From Acidiflorens sp963841945 (lineage in GTDB: Bacteria > Acidobacteriota > Terriglobia > Terriglobales > Acidobacteriaceae), in assembly GCA_963841945.1 (NCBI GenBank), contig CAWJFC010000020.1:33253-97252 (forward strand): a stretch of DNA of 64,000 nucleotides. Direction: 5' to 3'. The notes under the pieces are model-generated. The model did no database searches, was not told the DNA's origin, and saw only the letters and a program-made list of their open reading frames with translations. The stretch's first letter is position 1. Each line of letters opens with the position of its first letter. Below, piece after piece: positions 55,708 through 64,000 of this stretch. The translations under genes and the position numbers were made by a program.

Positions 55708-57651
55708 GTGAAATCCTTCCTGCCCGTCCTGCTTCTTGCCGCGCTGCTGAACGCCTTCGCCGTCGACTCGCCTGAAACGCGCGAGATTACCGATCCGAAA
55801 ACGATCACGTCGCCTGCCATCCAGAGCGCGACTCCCGTCCCTATTGACGATCTGTTTTTCACGCGCTCGATTGGCGGTGGCGCGTGGTCTCCCGATGGCA
55901 AGCAGATTGTCTTCACCTCCAACTTCACGGGCCGTAACAATCTCTGGAAGGTGAGCGCCGACGGTGGCTGGCCAATTCAGTTGAGCCAATCGGACGATCG
56001 GCAGTCGGGCGCAGCCTGGTCTCCCGATGGAAAGTGGATCGTCTTCCAGTCCGACAAGGGCGGCGGCGAGATTTACGATCTCTATGCGATTCCAAGCGAC
56101 GGCGGCGAAGTGGTGAACCTGACGAATACGCCGGAAATATCGGAGACAAGCGCAGTCTGGTCGCACGATGGCAAGTCGCTGGCAATTTCCTACAAGCCGA
56201 AGACCGCATCGGCCACGGATGTCGCCATTCTGGACTGGAAGACGCATACCGTCCGCAACCTCACCCAGGAACAGACCCCGGATCACGAATGGAACGGACC
56301 GTTCTGGTCGCGTGACGACAGGTTCATCTATGCCACGCGGTCGAACATCGCATTCACGGATTCCGACGTCTACCGAATCGAGGTGGCCGGCGGCGCGCGA
56401 GAGGACCTTACCAGGCACGACGGTGAGAGCCGCAACGAACTGAGTTCGATCTCGCCGGATGGGCGCAGTTTACTCCTCACTTCGGATAAGCCAGGGGGAT
56501 ATCCCAACGTCGCCATACTCGACGAGGCGACGAGGAAGTTGACCTGGGTGACCAACGTCAAATGGGAGGCTGGTTCGGGCAACTTCTCGCCCGATGGGAA
56601 GCAGTTCACCTACCAGATCAATGCAGATGGACGCACCGACGACTTTCTGGTCGATACAGCCACGCTTAAGGCCACGAAGCTGAATCTTCCTGCGGGCCTC
56701 AATAGCTACTCGGGAAATCCCACCTCGTATTCACCGGACGGACGCCGGCTGCTGGTCAATCATCAGAGTTCCACTCAGCCGGGCGATTATTGGGTGTACG
56801 ACATTGCCAACCGGGAGCCGCGTCAGTTGACGTTTTCGGCGATCGCCAGCCTCACCGCGGCCAAGATTCCCGCGTCCGTGCTCGTGCACTATCGCAGCTT
56901 CGATGGGAAGGTCATCAGCGCGTTTGCGTGGGTGCCCTTCAACCTGAAGCGCGACGGATCGAATCCGGCGATTGTGCTTCCACACGGCGGTCCGACTGGC
57001 CAGACGACCGACTACTTCAACCGGACCGTGATTGCTCTGGTTACGCGCGGATACATCTGCATTGCGCCCAACGTGCGCGGGTCGACAGGATTCGGCATGG
57101 ATTTCCAGCGCGCTAACTTCCAGGACCTCGGCGGCGGCGACTTGCAGGACGAAGTGTATGTAGCGAAGTTTCTGGAAGCCACTGGTTACGTGGATGCGAA
57201 GAAGATCGGCATCACGGGCGGATCTTACGGCGGTTACATGACCATGATGGCGATCGGCAAAACGCCCGATGTTTGGGCCGCGGCCGTCGAGGAGTTCGGC
57301 ATCATCAACTGGCTGACTATGCTGCAACATGAAGATCCGATGCTTCAACAGTATGAGAAGACGCTGTTGGGCGATCCTGAGAAGGATCGCAAAGTTTATG
57401 AGGCCGATTCACCGCTGGCCTACATCAGGAACGAGAAGGCGCCTCTGCTCGTGTTGCAGGGCGATAACGACATTCGCGTGCCCAAGGAAGAGGCTGAGCA
57501 GGTCGTGAAAATATTGCAGGATGAGGGCAAAACGGTCGACGCGCACTACTATCCGAACGAAGGCCATGGATTCGCCAAACGTGAGAATCAGGTGGATGCG
57601 ATCCGGCGGACGATTGAATGGTTTGACCGGTATCTGAAGGTAGCGAAGTAG
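55708..57651 (+). CDS. Secreted S9-family prolyl-oligopeptidase-like peptidase
   Basis: The protein has 647 residues from the GTG at 55708, with GGAGG 4 nt upstream. A signal peptide (KSFLPVLLLAALLNAFA) is followed by a TolB/WD40-like propeller (AWSPDGKQIVFTSN, AWSPDGKWIVFQSDKGG, ISPDGRSLLLTSD) and a C-terminal alpha/beta-hydrolase domain. The catalytic triad is visible: Ser in GITGGSYGGYMTM, Asp in LQGDNDIRVPKEE, His in YYPNEGHGFAKR. It hydrolyses short peptides outside the cytoplasm. Confidence 0.92.
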   Translation: MKSFLPVLLLAALLNAFAVDSPETREITDPKTITSPAIQSATPVPIDDLFFTRSIGGGAWSPDGKQIVFTSNFTGRNNLWKVSADGGWPIQLSQSDDRQSGAAWSPDGKWIVFQSDKGGGEIYDLYAIPSDGGEVVNLTNTPEISETSAVWSHDGKSLAISYKPKTASATDVAILDWKTHTVRNLTQEQTPDHEWNGPFWSRDDRFIYATRSNIAFTDSDVYRIEVAGGAREDLTRHDGESRNELSSISPDGRSLLLTSDKPGGYPNVAILDEATRKLTWVTNVKWEAGSGNFSPDGKQFTYQINADGRTDDFLVDTATLKATKLNLPAGLNSYSGNPTSYSPDGRRLLVNHQSSTQPGDYWVYDIANREPRQLTFSAIASLTAAKIPASVLVHYRSFDGKVISAFAWVPFNLKRDGSNPAIVLPHGGPTGQTTDYFNRTVIALVTRGYICIAPNVRGSTGFGMDFQRANFQDLGGGDLQDEVYVAKFLEATGYVDAKKIGITGGSYGGYMTMMAIGKTPDVWAAAVEEFGIINWLTMLQHEDPMLQQYEKTLLGDPEKDRKVYEADSPLAYIRNEKAPLLVLQGDNDIRVPKEEAEQVVKILQDEGKTVDAHYYPNEGHGFAKRENQVDAIRRTIEWFDRYLKVAK

Positions 57652-57661
57652 GGCTCAGTAC

Positions 57662-57781
57662 AAGCTCAAAGCTCTCAGCTCCAAGCTCGCAGGGAAACCC
57701 ACGAAACGTGCGGTTCTTGGGGTGTCATTTTACAAATTGATCAGCGCAAGTTCTCGCGTGGAGCTAGAGCTGAGAGATTGG
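57662..57781. repeat. Heptamer tandem repeats between convergent genes
   Basis: The left arm 57662-57689 is AAGCTCA, AAGCTCT, CAGCTCC and AAGCTCG. A weaker right arm (GGAGCTAGAGCTGAGAG, near 57760-57781) is opposite in orientation. They flank about 70 nt between the S9 peptidase and kinase genes. Confidence 0.65.
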
Positions 57782-57791
57782 AACTTTCGTT

Positions 57792-60606
57792 TCACTCCGG
57801 CGTCTCAATCTTGAATAAGCTCTGTCCCGCGAGCGCTGTATAGAAGCCCCAAAATGCGAGAGCCAGTACAAAGAGCGGGACGGCCAACGCGTAAGGGGCG
57901 TACCAGCGCGAGAAGTCAAAGGTGACGGGCACGTTCAGCATGGTATTTGCGATGAAGACCGCGATGGTGAGCGTGATGAGTCCGAAACGAACGAGAGCGA
58001 AGGCCGCAATCGCATAGACTAGTGTACCGCTGGTTGCGGCTACCCACGGATGGGAGCTTTGCAGGGCATTGAGGGTCGTGAAGAGCACGACGAAACCGGC
58101 TGCCGCAGCCCAGCGATTCCGAAGGAGGTAACGCAGAACAACCAGGATGACGAAGAAGAAGAGAGTCCCCTGGATTCCGCCGGGTACCTGCACGATGGCA
58201 GCTCCGAGCGTGCTGCGCAATCCGAGCAGATAGTCGGTCATAAGCAGTTGCGGTGCCGAGTTCAGCCGCGTAATGCCAATTAGGAAACGGATCTCAATAA
58301 TCACCACCCAGGTCAGGCCCAGGATCACGCCAAACAGCACATCGCGTCCCACCAGCGGATCGCGCACACGTCCGCTCATCAGGCGAGTCCACGAGATGAT
58401 GGTTTGCGGCCAGAGCTTGCGCACAAAAGGTTCCAGCGCGAGATAGAGAATCCAGGACAGTAAAGACATAAACAGGGCTGTGCTGATCGCGAGCACAAAG
58501 AACCCGACGACATTGGTATCCAGAACCATGTGCCCGAAGCACAACCAGATGGCAATCTGCGTGACGATGACGAAGATGGCGAGTCGGAATGCCCCCTGTC
58601 GGTCGCTCTTGCCGCGCTTGTATTGGTAGCGGGCCAAAACCGCGGCTCCGACCAGAACCAGGAAGAATAGTGCCATGTTGAGGAGTTGGCTGATTTTCCT
58701 GCCGGCAGTTTCCTCGAAGGAACGCATGCGTTCCGGGCGGGTCCACGGTCCGATAGTACGGAAGAAGACGGGCTTGCCGCGCCAGGCACCGGCTTCGACG
58801 CGCAGCGGAAGTCCGCTGCCGGGCCACTTGCCGGTCCACGCAGCGCGCGTGTCGGTGCTGGCCAGCGAGGTCCATCGCGGCGTGGCCGCTTGGAGTTGGG
58901 TGGGATCGAGGCCTGCGAACACGAACAGTGGATTCCACTCGACGGGCTTTGCGGGAGTTGCGTTCTCCTCAACTTGCGGGGGCAGCGCTTCGAACTGGAC
59001 CAGCTTGCCTTGGGTGTCGAGCATGAGATTGATCATGCCGGATTGCGTCAGCGGCGGGTCGGTGAAGGTGACGTTTCCGGGAGTCAGCGAGCGCTGCAGG
59101 TCGAGCGGAATCAGGTAGCGCGGACTTTGGCGGTAGGTGAATCGCAGGATTGGCGGCTGTTCGGCGAGTGTCTTGTTCCAATTGGGATGCTTGTCATTGT
59201 TCTCGATCCAGCTTACATAGTCGAGGTCGTAGTCAAAGTCGATGAAGGAATCGACGGGCCTGGCGTCATAACCGAGTTGAGCAACGACTTCATGGGCGCG
59301 ATGCGTGAGCACATCGGGAGGCTGATCAAGTGGCATGCGTGACAGCCCGTCGATTCGCGTGACGAGGTAAACGCCGGCGACAAGTGCGAGAATACAAGCG
59401 GCTAAACAGAGGACGGCGAGCTTGGGCTTCATGCCCTCGTTGGCGCCGGCCGCTGCGACCATTTGCGGCGATGGCGTTTCGCCGGCGGCGAGCGCGGCGG
59501 CTAGCGGATCGCCTCCCGGCAACGCGGCAGCTACTGGAGAGCGCATTGGCTGGGCGATTTGCCGGCTCGGGTTCGAGGCAGCGCAGGATGACGCGCTCCA
59601 CGAGCGGATCGAGATCCTTGACGAAAGAGGACGGTCGGCTCAGGTCTCCCGCAGCGCGCGAGCGAACGAGATCGGCGAGATTATCGGCACTGAAGGCGCG
59701 CTTGCCGGTGAAGAGTTCATAGAGCACGAGACCAAGCGCGTAGATGTCGCTCTTCTCGGTCACCTCTTTGCCGGAGAGTTGTTCGGGCGCCATGTAGGCG
59801 GGCGTTCCGCTGCGCACTTCCGCGCCGTGAGCCTGATCGGCGAGAGCGGCGAGTCCGAAGTCGGTGATGATAGCTTGTCCGCGGCCATCCAGCATGATGT
59901 TGGCGGGCTTGAGGTCGCGATGCAGCACGCCTTTCGCATGCGCTGCGGCGAGTCCGGCGCAAAGCTGGCGCGCGATGTCGAGCGCCTTGTCGTTCGGAAG
60001 GCGTCCGATCCGGCGCAGGAGCGAGCCCAGATCTTCGCCGTCGACATACTCCATCGAGAGATAGGTCTGGCCGTCGACTTCGCCGACGTCATAGACACGG
60101 CAGACGTTGGGATGCGAGACCTTGCGCGCGATGCGAACTTCGGCGCGGAAGCGGTCAAGCAGTGCGGGATCCTGCGCGGCTTCCTCGGGTAGGAACTTAA
60201 GCGCTACGGGCTGGCCAAGCGTGAGGTCGTCGGCGCGGTAAACTTCGCCCATTCCGCCGCGACCGAGCAGCGCGACTACGCGATACCGCTCGGCGAGCAG
60301 CGAACCGGGCAGAAAACGTCCGTAGTTGAGTAGAGCGCTCGAGGACGAACTTGGATGGCTCGTCTTGGACGCGGGACGCGGCGAGCGCGGCGTTGGAGAC
60401 GCCGTTGGAGGAAGTTCGGACGAGATCAGAGTGGAGGCTTGATCGGGGCTGAGCGCCGCCGCGCCGCTGGCCGGGAGCGTCTCGTCGTCGAGCAACCGTG
60501 AGGCAAGTTGAGTGGACACATCGTCGGTCGAGACCAGTTTCCCGCAGGAGGAACAGAAGCGCGCGAGCGACGGGACTTGTTGGCCACAAGAGTTGCAGCG
60601 GGACAT
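57792..60606 (-). pseudogene. Ser/Thr protein kinase with C-terminal membrane sensor region, one frameshift
   Basis: Two frames make a protein of about 938 residues. It opens with a zinc-ribbon (CNSCGQQVPSLARFCSSCGK), then a Pro/Ser linker, then a Hanks-type kinase: YRVVALLGRGGMGEVYRADD (glycine loop), VALKFL, HRDLKPANIML, DFGLA and GTPAYMAPEQL. After the kinase, ALPGGDPLAAALAAGETPSP leads to one helix (LAVLCLAACILALVAGVYLV), a large extracytoplasmic region and about nine further helices. The break is at about 59538, where one extra A upstream of GTAGCTGCC splits the kinase C-lobe from the membrane region; the length is 3n+1. It is a membrane sensor kinase if restored. Transport-like C-terminal helices match nothing recognised. 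Confidence 0.8.
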
Positions 60607-60725
60607 TCGGAGCCAGCCTTGAAAGCGTCAGCGGAAGTTTACGTGAAGGACTCGAAAATTGGAAATTGAGTGAAATGTTTATCAATTAATAACAATACCC
60701 CCTACAAGGCGATATCATTATATAC

Positions 60726-60754
60726 TTGACTTAGGACAGATTATTTGCTATATT
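60726..60754 (+). promoter_or_regulatory. Strong sigma-70 promoter of the IS passenger genes
   Basis: TTGACT (60726-60731) and TATATT (60749-60754) are separated by exactly 17 nt, 49 nt before the first passenger start. The surroundings are AT-rich, unlike the chromosomal neighbours. Confidence 0.7.
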
Positions 60755-60802
60755 CAAAATGCGGGGCGGAACTACAGCAGAATCAGGCACTTGGAGGCGA
60801 AT

Positions 60803-61069
60803 ATGGCAGACAAGACTAGTGAAATCCTCCAGACGTTAATTGTGGGGATGAAAAAGATGGAAGACGCTTTGCACGATCACGCGGCTCGTATAAACGTTCT
60901 AACAGTCGCGATAGCCGTTGCTCTGGAGGGAGAACAAGCGCAAACGGTGATCCAGACCTTTGATGAGCTTCGTCGGCAGCTTCTAGGTTCTGCGTCCACT
61001 GATTTAACACCTGAGACAATTGCCGCAATGATGGCCGCCTTAAAGGGCGGGAATTTCGGGAGGGCGTAA
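60803..61069 (+). CDS. Small helical protein, IS passenger
   Basis: The protein has 88 residues from the ATG at 60803, with TTGGAGG 5 nt upstream. It is mostly helical and charged (ILQTLIVGMKKMEDALHDHA, LTPETIAAMMAALKG) with no membrane segment or recognised family. The DNA around it is less GC-rich than the chromosome. Its leader (ACTTGGAGGCGAATATGG) is nearly identical to that of the next gene. It likely travels with the IS1595-like transposase, with a possible coiled-coil or regulatory role. Confidence 0.55.
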   Translation: MADKTSEILQTLIVGMKKMEDALHDHAARINVLTVAIAVALEGEQAQTVIQTFDELRRQLLGSASTDLTPETIAAMMAALKGGNFGRA

Positions 61070-61102
61070 TGAATCTCCTAAATCAAAGACTTGGAGGCAA
61101 AT

Positions 61103-61282
61103 ATGGACGAAACCCAGACAAAAACTATCCTGCTTGAGATTTCAAGTCTGCTACTTCGGTTGACCGACTTGACAGCAAAGCTCGCCGGTCCCGTTCCTGA
61201 ACTTCATCAAGACGTGCAGAAAGCACGCCAACTTGCTCACTCAGTGCGTGTAATGCTTGGGCTACCGCAGACCAATCAATAG
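61103..61282 (+). CDS. Small helical protein, IS passenger (second)
   Basis: The protein has 59 residues. Its leader, ACTTGGAGGCAAATATGG, copies that of the first passenger, suggesting a duplicated translation start. The sequence is amphipathic (ILLEISSLLLRLTDLTAKLA, LHQDVQKARQLAHSVRVML). No family is recognised. It lies 33 nt after the first passenger and 21 nt before the transposase. Confidence 0.5.
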   Translation: MDETQTKTILLEISSLLLRLTDLTAKLAGPVPELHQDVQKARQLAHSVRVMLGLPQTNQ

Positions 61283-61303
61283 TGTCGATACAAGGGGCTG
61301 ACA

Positions 61304-62224
61304 ATGAATCTCCTAAACGTAACGCGCCAGTTCAAAACCGAAGATGAGGCGCTGGATTATTTGATTGCACAGCGTTGGCCTGATGGCGTGCGCTGCCTTG
61401 CTTGCGGCCATGACAAGGTTTATGCGATCTCGACCAGAGGTAAAACTGGCAAACCTTGCCGTCTGTTTGAATGCGCGGAGTGCGAACTGCATTTCAGCGC
61501 CACGACTGGCACGCTGTTCCACGACTCGCACCTTCCCTTGCATAAATGGTTCATGGCGATGGCGATTATGACTGAGGCAAAGAAGGGCGTTTCCGCCAAT
61601 CAGATTAAGCGGCACATCGGCACGACTTACAAGACCGCGTGGTATCTCTGTCATCGCATTCGTAAGGCAATGCAGGAACTTGCGGGGCCGCTTGGTAGTC
61701 AGGGCCAAGTCGTAGAGATCGACGAAACTTTCCTTGGTGGCAAGACTCACTTCCGCCGCACCAGCAAAGACACAAAAGCCGGGAAGGTTAAAGTCTTCGG
61801 CGCAATTGAACGCGGCGGTCGCGTCCACTTGCAGAAGGTCGCAAATCTCAAAGCCGAAACGCTCCGCAATGCTTACCAGCAAACCGTCAGTTCAAATGTG
61901 AACAAGGTAGTTACTGACGGCTCTCCGACTTACCGTTTCGTGGTTCCGCAAGAGAAACACGAAGAAACGAACCACGAACAGGAAATCCGCGACTTCGGCA
62001 AAGTGAAAATGCAGTCAATCGAAGGCGCATTCTCGCTGTTCAAGCGCGGCGTCGTCGGCTCTTACCATCACCTGTCGGAAGATCACCTTGATTCGTACCT
62101 CGGTGAATTCTGCTGGCGCTTCAATCGCCGCAAGATGCAGCCTTGGATGTTTCAGACCCTTCTGCGGGAGTTGGTAACGAACAAGCCGATGACGTATCGG
62201 GAACTGACGAAAGAGATTTTCTAA
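61304..62224 (+). CDS. IS1595-family transposase (ISXO2-like)
   Basis: The protein has 306 residues. It has an N-terminal zinc ribbon (RCLACGHDKV and CAECELHF), then the ISXO2-like DDE domain with VEIDETFLGGKTHFR (first Asp), VTDGSPTYRF (second Asp) and the C-terminal helix GVVGSYHHLSEDHLDSYLGE followed by FCWRFNRRK. In this family the third acidic position is variable. Length fits the family. It appears intact, unlike the neighbouring IstA. Confidence 0.9.
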   Translation: MNLLNVTRQFKTEDEALDYLIAQRWPDGVRCLACGHDKVYAISTRGKTGKPCRLFECAECELHFSATTGTLFHDSHLPLHKWFMAMAIMTEAKKGVSANQIKRHIGTTYKTAWYLCHRIRKAMQELAGPLGSQGQVVEIDETFLGGKTHFRRTSKDTKAGKVKVFGAIERGGRVHLQKVANLKAETLRNAYQQTVSSNVNKVVTDGSPTYRFVVPQEKHEETNHEQEIRDFGKVKMQSIEGAFSLFKRGVVGSYHHLSEDHLDSYLGEFCWRFNRRKMQPWMFQTLLRELVTNKPMTYRELTKEIF

Positions 62225-62285
62225 AGGTAGAATCCCGTCTGGGGTGGGAGGTCTCAGAACATCCCATCCTAGATAGGAGAAACGA

Positions 62286-62414
62286 ATGACCAATTCTGGG
62301 AACCATCCGAAGGCGAAAGCCTCAAGGATGGATACCTTGCTCGAAGCATTAGATTGCTTGGGCAAGTTACTCCAGATCGTTAAGACGGGATTTTTCCTGT
62401 TGAAACACGTCTAG
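62286..62414 (+). CDS. 42-residue ORF downstream of the transposase
   Basis: The ATG at 62286 has AGGAG 8 nt upstream, and the frame runs to TAG at 62412-62414. It encodes 42 residues, with a polar N-terminus and LLEALDCLGKLLQIVKTGFF at the C-terminal half, an amphipathic to hydrophobic helix. An ideal terminator follows at 62442. The good ribosome site makes it plausible; it matches nothing known. Confidence 0.45.
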   Translation: MTNSGNHPKAKASRMDTLLEALDCLGKLLQIVKTGFFLLKHV

Positions 62415-62441
62415 GAGTTTGCACGTTATGACGCTATTTTA

Positions 62442-62464
62442 CCCCGCCTTCGGGCGGGGTTTTC
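62442..62464 (+). terminator. Intrinsic terminator after the IS1595 genes
   Basis: The 7-bp all-GC stem CCCCGCC/GGCGGGG with TTCG loop is followed by TTTTCT. Confidence 0.9.
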
Positions 62465-62503
62465 TATTGACAAAGGCTTGAGGGACGATCAGACTCCTCA
62501 GTG

Positions 62504-62549
62504 ATCACTTCAAAAGCGGCCAACAGTTATCACTTCAAAACCGGCCAAC
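62504..62549. repeat. IS21 terminal direct repeats
   Basis: Two 21-nt copies, differing at a single base (G or C at the centre), with start-to-start distance 25 nt. Confidence 0.75.
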
Positions 62550-62578
62550 GGGATTGGCCGTCCGGGACTGAGAATGTT

Positions 62579-63334
62579 CTACCCTGCCGCCTCCTGTGGT
62601 GGCAAGTCGGTTTTGGTGCGCCAGCTTCGGGGGCCGCATTTGAGCACGTGGCCGTGGTGCAGTAAGCGGTCGAGCATGGCGCTGACGGCGGCCGCATCGC
62701 CCAGTAGTTTGCCCCAGTCTTCCACGGGGCGGTTCGAGGTCAGCATGGTGCTGGCGCGCTCGTAGCGGCGCATGATGATTTCCAGCAGTTCTTCGGCGGC
62801 GGTGAGCGGCAGCTTGCGCATGCCGAGATCGTCAACGATGAGCAGGGGCACGGTCACTAGGAACTCCATGTGCTCTTTGCGGGTGCCGTCGAGCGTGGCT
62901 TCGGCGAGATCATCGAGCAAGGCGTGGGTCTCGCGATAGAGCACGCGGTATCCCTGTTGGATGGCGGCTTGGCCGATGGCTTGCGCCAGGTGACTCTTGC
63001 CGGTGCCGGGTGGGCCGAGAAACAGGGCATCTTCGTGGCGCGCGATGAAGGCGCCGGTAGAGAGATCGAAGACCAGGCTGCGATTCATCTTCTTGTTGAA
63101 AACGAAGTCGAAGTTGTCGAGGGTCTTCTGCGAGTCGCGGAACTGAGCTTGCTTTTTCCGCCGCTCCAGCAGGCGCTCGCCCCGCAAGGCGAGTTCGTCA
63201 GAGACCAGGCAGGAGAGCAGGTCGATAGGGGCAAGCGGTTCGGCTTGGGCCTGGCGCAGACGGGTCTCCAGCACGGCGGCCATTCCGCCCAGGCGAAGTT
63301 GTTTGAGCGCACGATCGAGTTCGATCAGATTCAT
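62579..63334 (-). CDS. istB: IS21-family ATP-binding helper IstB
   Basis: The protein has 251 residues. AAA+ motifs: Walker A FLGPPGTGKSHLAQAIG, Walker B LLIVDDLGM, and sensor-type TSNRPVEDW. IstB controls IstA activity and target choice. It overlaps the istA stop in ATGA (63331-63334). It appears full length, so the element may have lost only transposase activity. Confidence 0.9.
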   Translation of the reverse strand: MNLIELDRALKQLRLGGMAAVLETRLRQAQAEPLAPIDLLSCLVSDELALRGERLLERRKKQAQFRDSQKTLDNFDFVFNKKMNRSLVFDLSTGAFIARHEDALFLGPPGTGKSHLAQAIGQAAIQQGYRVLYRETHALLDDLAEATLDGTRKEHMEFLVTVPLLIVDDLGMRKLPLTAAEELLEIIMRRYERASTMLTSNRPVEDWGKLLGDAAAVSAMLDRLLHHGHVLKCGPRSWRTKTDLPPQEAAG

Positions 63335-64000
63335 TCTTCTATCTCCTTGGTTTTGTAGTTGACGAAGTCGCGGTACTGCACCAGCTCGCGGATCAGGGGA
63401 TCGACTTGCTGCAAACTGAGTGGAGCTTGCGGGCAGCGTTCCAGATAGCGGCGGACGAAGCGGTATTCCTGCACTCCCATGTCGAGCGCGGCGGCGCAGG
63501 CTTCATCGACCGCCGCGGTGCCGTACTTCTTGGCTAAGGAGAGAACGCCGAGAATGCGGCGTACCCCGACCTCGCCTTGCTGGCGATGGATGGCATCGCA
63601 GAGCGCACCGATGTGCGATCCGGCGCGGCCCGCTCGCCACAGCAGTTGGGAGGTGCGCAGCGGTGTTCGCTTGGGGTGGTCCTTCTTTAATGCGATACCA
63701 GCCGCGCTTCTGGCGCACGTGTTCGCGCAGCAGTTGCCCGGTCTTGGGATCAAGCAGGCGAACGTACAGCTCATCCCATTGCACGCGCAGCACGCGCCCG
63801 ATCACCCGGCGGCGCGCCTAGTAGGCGGCTTCGACTTCGACGCGGCCACCGTTCAGATGCACGATGCGTTCGCCGTACTGGTAATAGCGAAAGGGTTCCA
63901 GCGGCAGTGGCAGCAAGTGTGGGCTTCTCTTCGGCAAACATGGCGGCGACCTGCCGTTTGGTGGTGCCGTGGATGCGCGTGTTGGCCCAGCGCTGTTCCC
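63331..64000 (-). pseudogene. istA: IS21 transposase IstA C-terminal part, several lesions
   Basis: On the minus strand, pieces of the IstA C-terminus are spread over three frames: WANTRIHGTTKRQVAAMFAE, PLPLEPFRYYQYGERIVHLN, VQWDELYVRLLDPKTGQLLR, then the end VRRILGVLSLAKKYGTAAVD and LIRELVQYRDFVNYKTKE. Shifts occur near 63917 and 63690, and an in-frame TAG lies at 63817-63819. The catalytic core is outside the window. The copy cannot encode an intact transposase as given. Confidence 0.8.

Larger units (their letters stand above)
60697..62486 (+). mobile_element. IS1595-type element with small passenger genes (approximate ends)
   Basis: The boundaries are a guess from a weak terminal match: CCCCTACAAGGC at 60699-60710 against GTCCCTCAAGCC (reverse complement of 62475-62486). 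No target duplication could be confirmed. It holds a strong promoter, two short genes, an ISXO2-like transposase and a 42-residue ORF. The right end adjoins the IS21 terminal repeats. Confidence 0.35.
62504..64000 (-). mobile_element. IS21-family element, decayed, left part outside window
   Basis: The terminal repeats at 62504-62524 and 62529-62549 are two direct copies of ATCACTTCAAAANCGGCCAAC, 25 nt apart, the multiple-terminal-repeat structure of IS21 ends. Inside lie istB and the broken istA. The other end is beyond 64000. Confidence 0.7.

Overview
The window looks like a piece of an Acidobacteriota chromosome (subdivision-1-like). This is inferred from gene content and high GC, not from a marker gene: it has secreted S9 peptidases, a DUF1800/DUF1501 pair, a Ser/Thr kinase fused to a large membrane region, a carboxypeptidase-regulatory-domain membrane protein, beta-propeller proteins with Ig-like repeats, AMIN and TadG-like surface proteins, and a DUF4097 protein. 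About 50 genes are supported, plus one tRNA-Ala.

Layout. 1-9.97 kb: truncated DUF4184 membrane protein, an M49-like metallopeptidase, a HAD hydrolase, and large secreted proteins (kelch, PQQ propeller with Ig repeats, a PEP-CTERM protein, an AMIN protein). 10-24.6 kb: housekeeping and envelope genes (TadG-like, cold-shock protein, NUDIX, DUF2520, ribA, tRNA-Ala, glycoside hydrolase, aroA, a cyclic-nucleotide-domain/thioredoxin-reductase fusion, lactonase-like lipoprotein). 24.6-35.2 kb: hydrogenase island with hypC-hypD-hypE-hypA-hypB, a YgiB/YgiC-like pair, then hoxE-hoxF-hoxU-hoxY-hoxH, a complete NAD(P)-linked group 3d [NiFe] hydrogenase. 35.3-50.9 kb: amidohydrolase, M20 peptidase, AsmA, cupin, cytidylate-kinase-like, a tripartite efflux system, PilZ, DUF1800/DUF1501. 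50.9-60.6 kb: an orphan reverse transcriptase, Rieske protein, nuoB, DUF4097, methyltransferase, S9 peptidase, Ser/Thr kinase. 60.7-64 kb: an IS1595-type element with small passenger genes next to a decayed IS21 element.

The hydrogenase island has the clearest shared logic. Palindromes of the form TGTGA-N6-TCACN sit upstream of hypC, hypD and hoxE, each exactly 29.5 nt from a -10-like hexamer, the geometry of class II CRP/FNR activation. Related sites precede nuoB and the small membrane protein/ribA pair. HypA-E build most of the NiFe(CN)2CO cofactor, HoxYH holds it, and HoxEFU passes electrons to NAD(P). HypF and the HoxH endopeptidase are not in the window.

From 36.4 kb onward, seven genes are broken by single-base shifts (amidohydrolase, M20 twice, cupin, DUF1501 twice, reverse transcriptase, kinase, IstA several times), while none is evident before 36 kb. 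This is either a run of sequencing indels or real decay. The 43-58 kb part also carries six intergenic clusters of tandem heptamers, several arranged as inverted arms. The orphan reverse transcriptase, which does not look like a group II intron or a recognisable retron, and the CRP/FNR-like hydrogenase regulon are the best leads for new biology.
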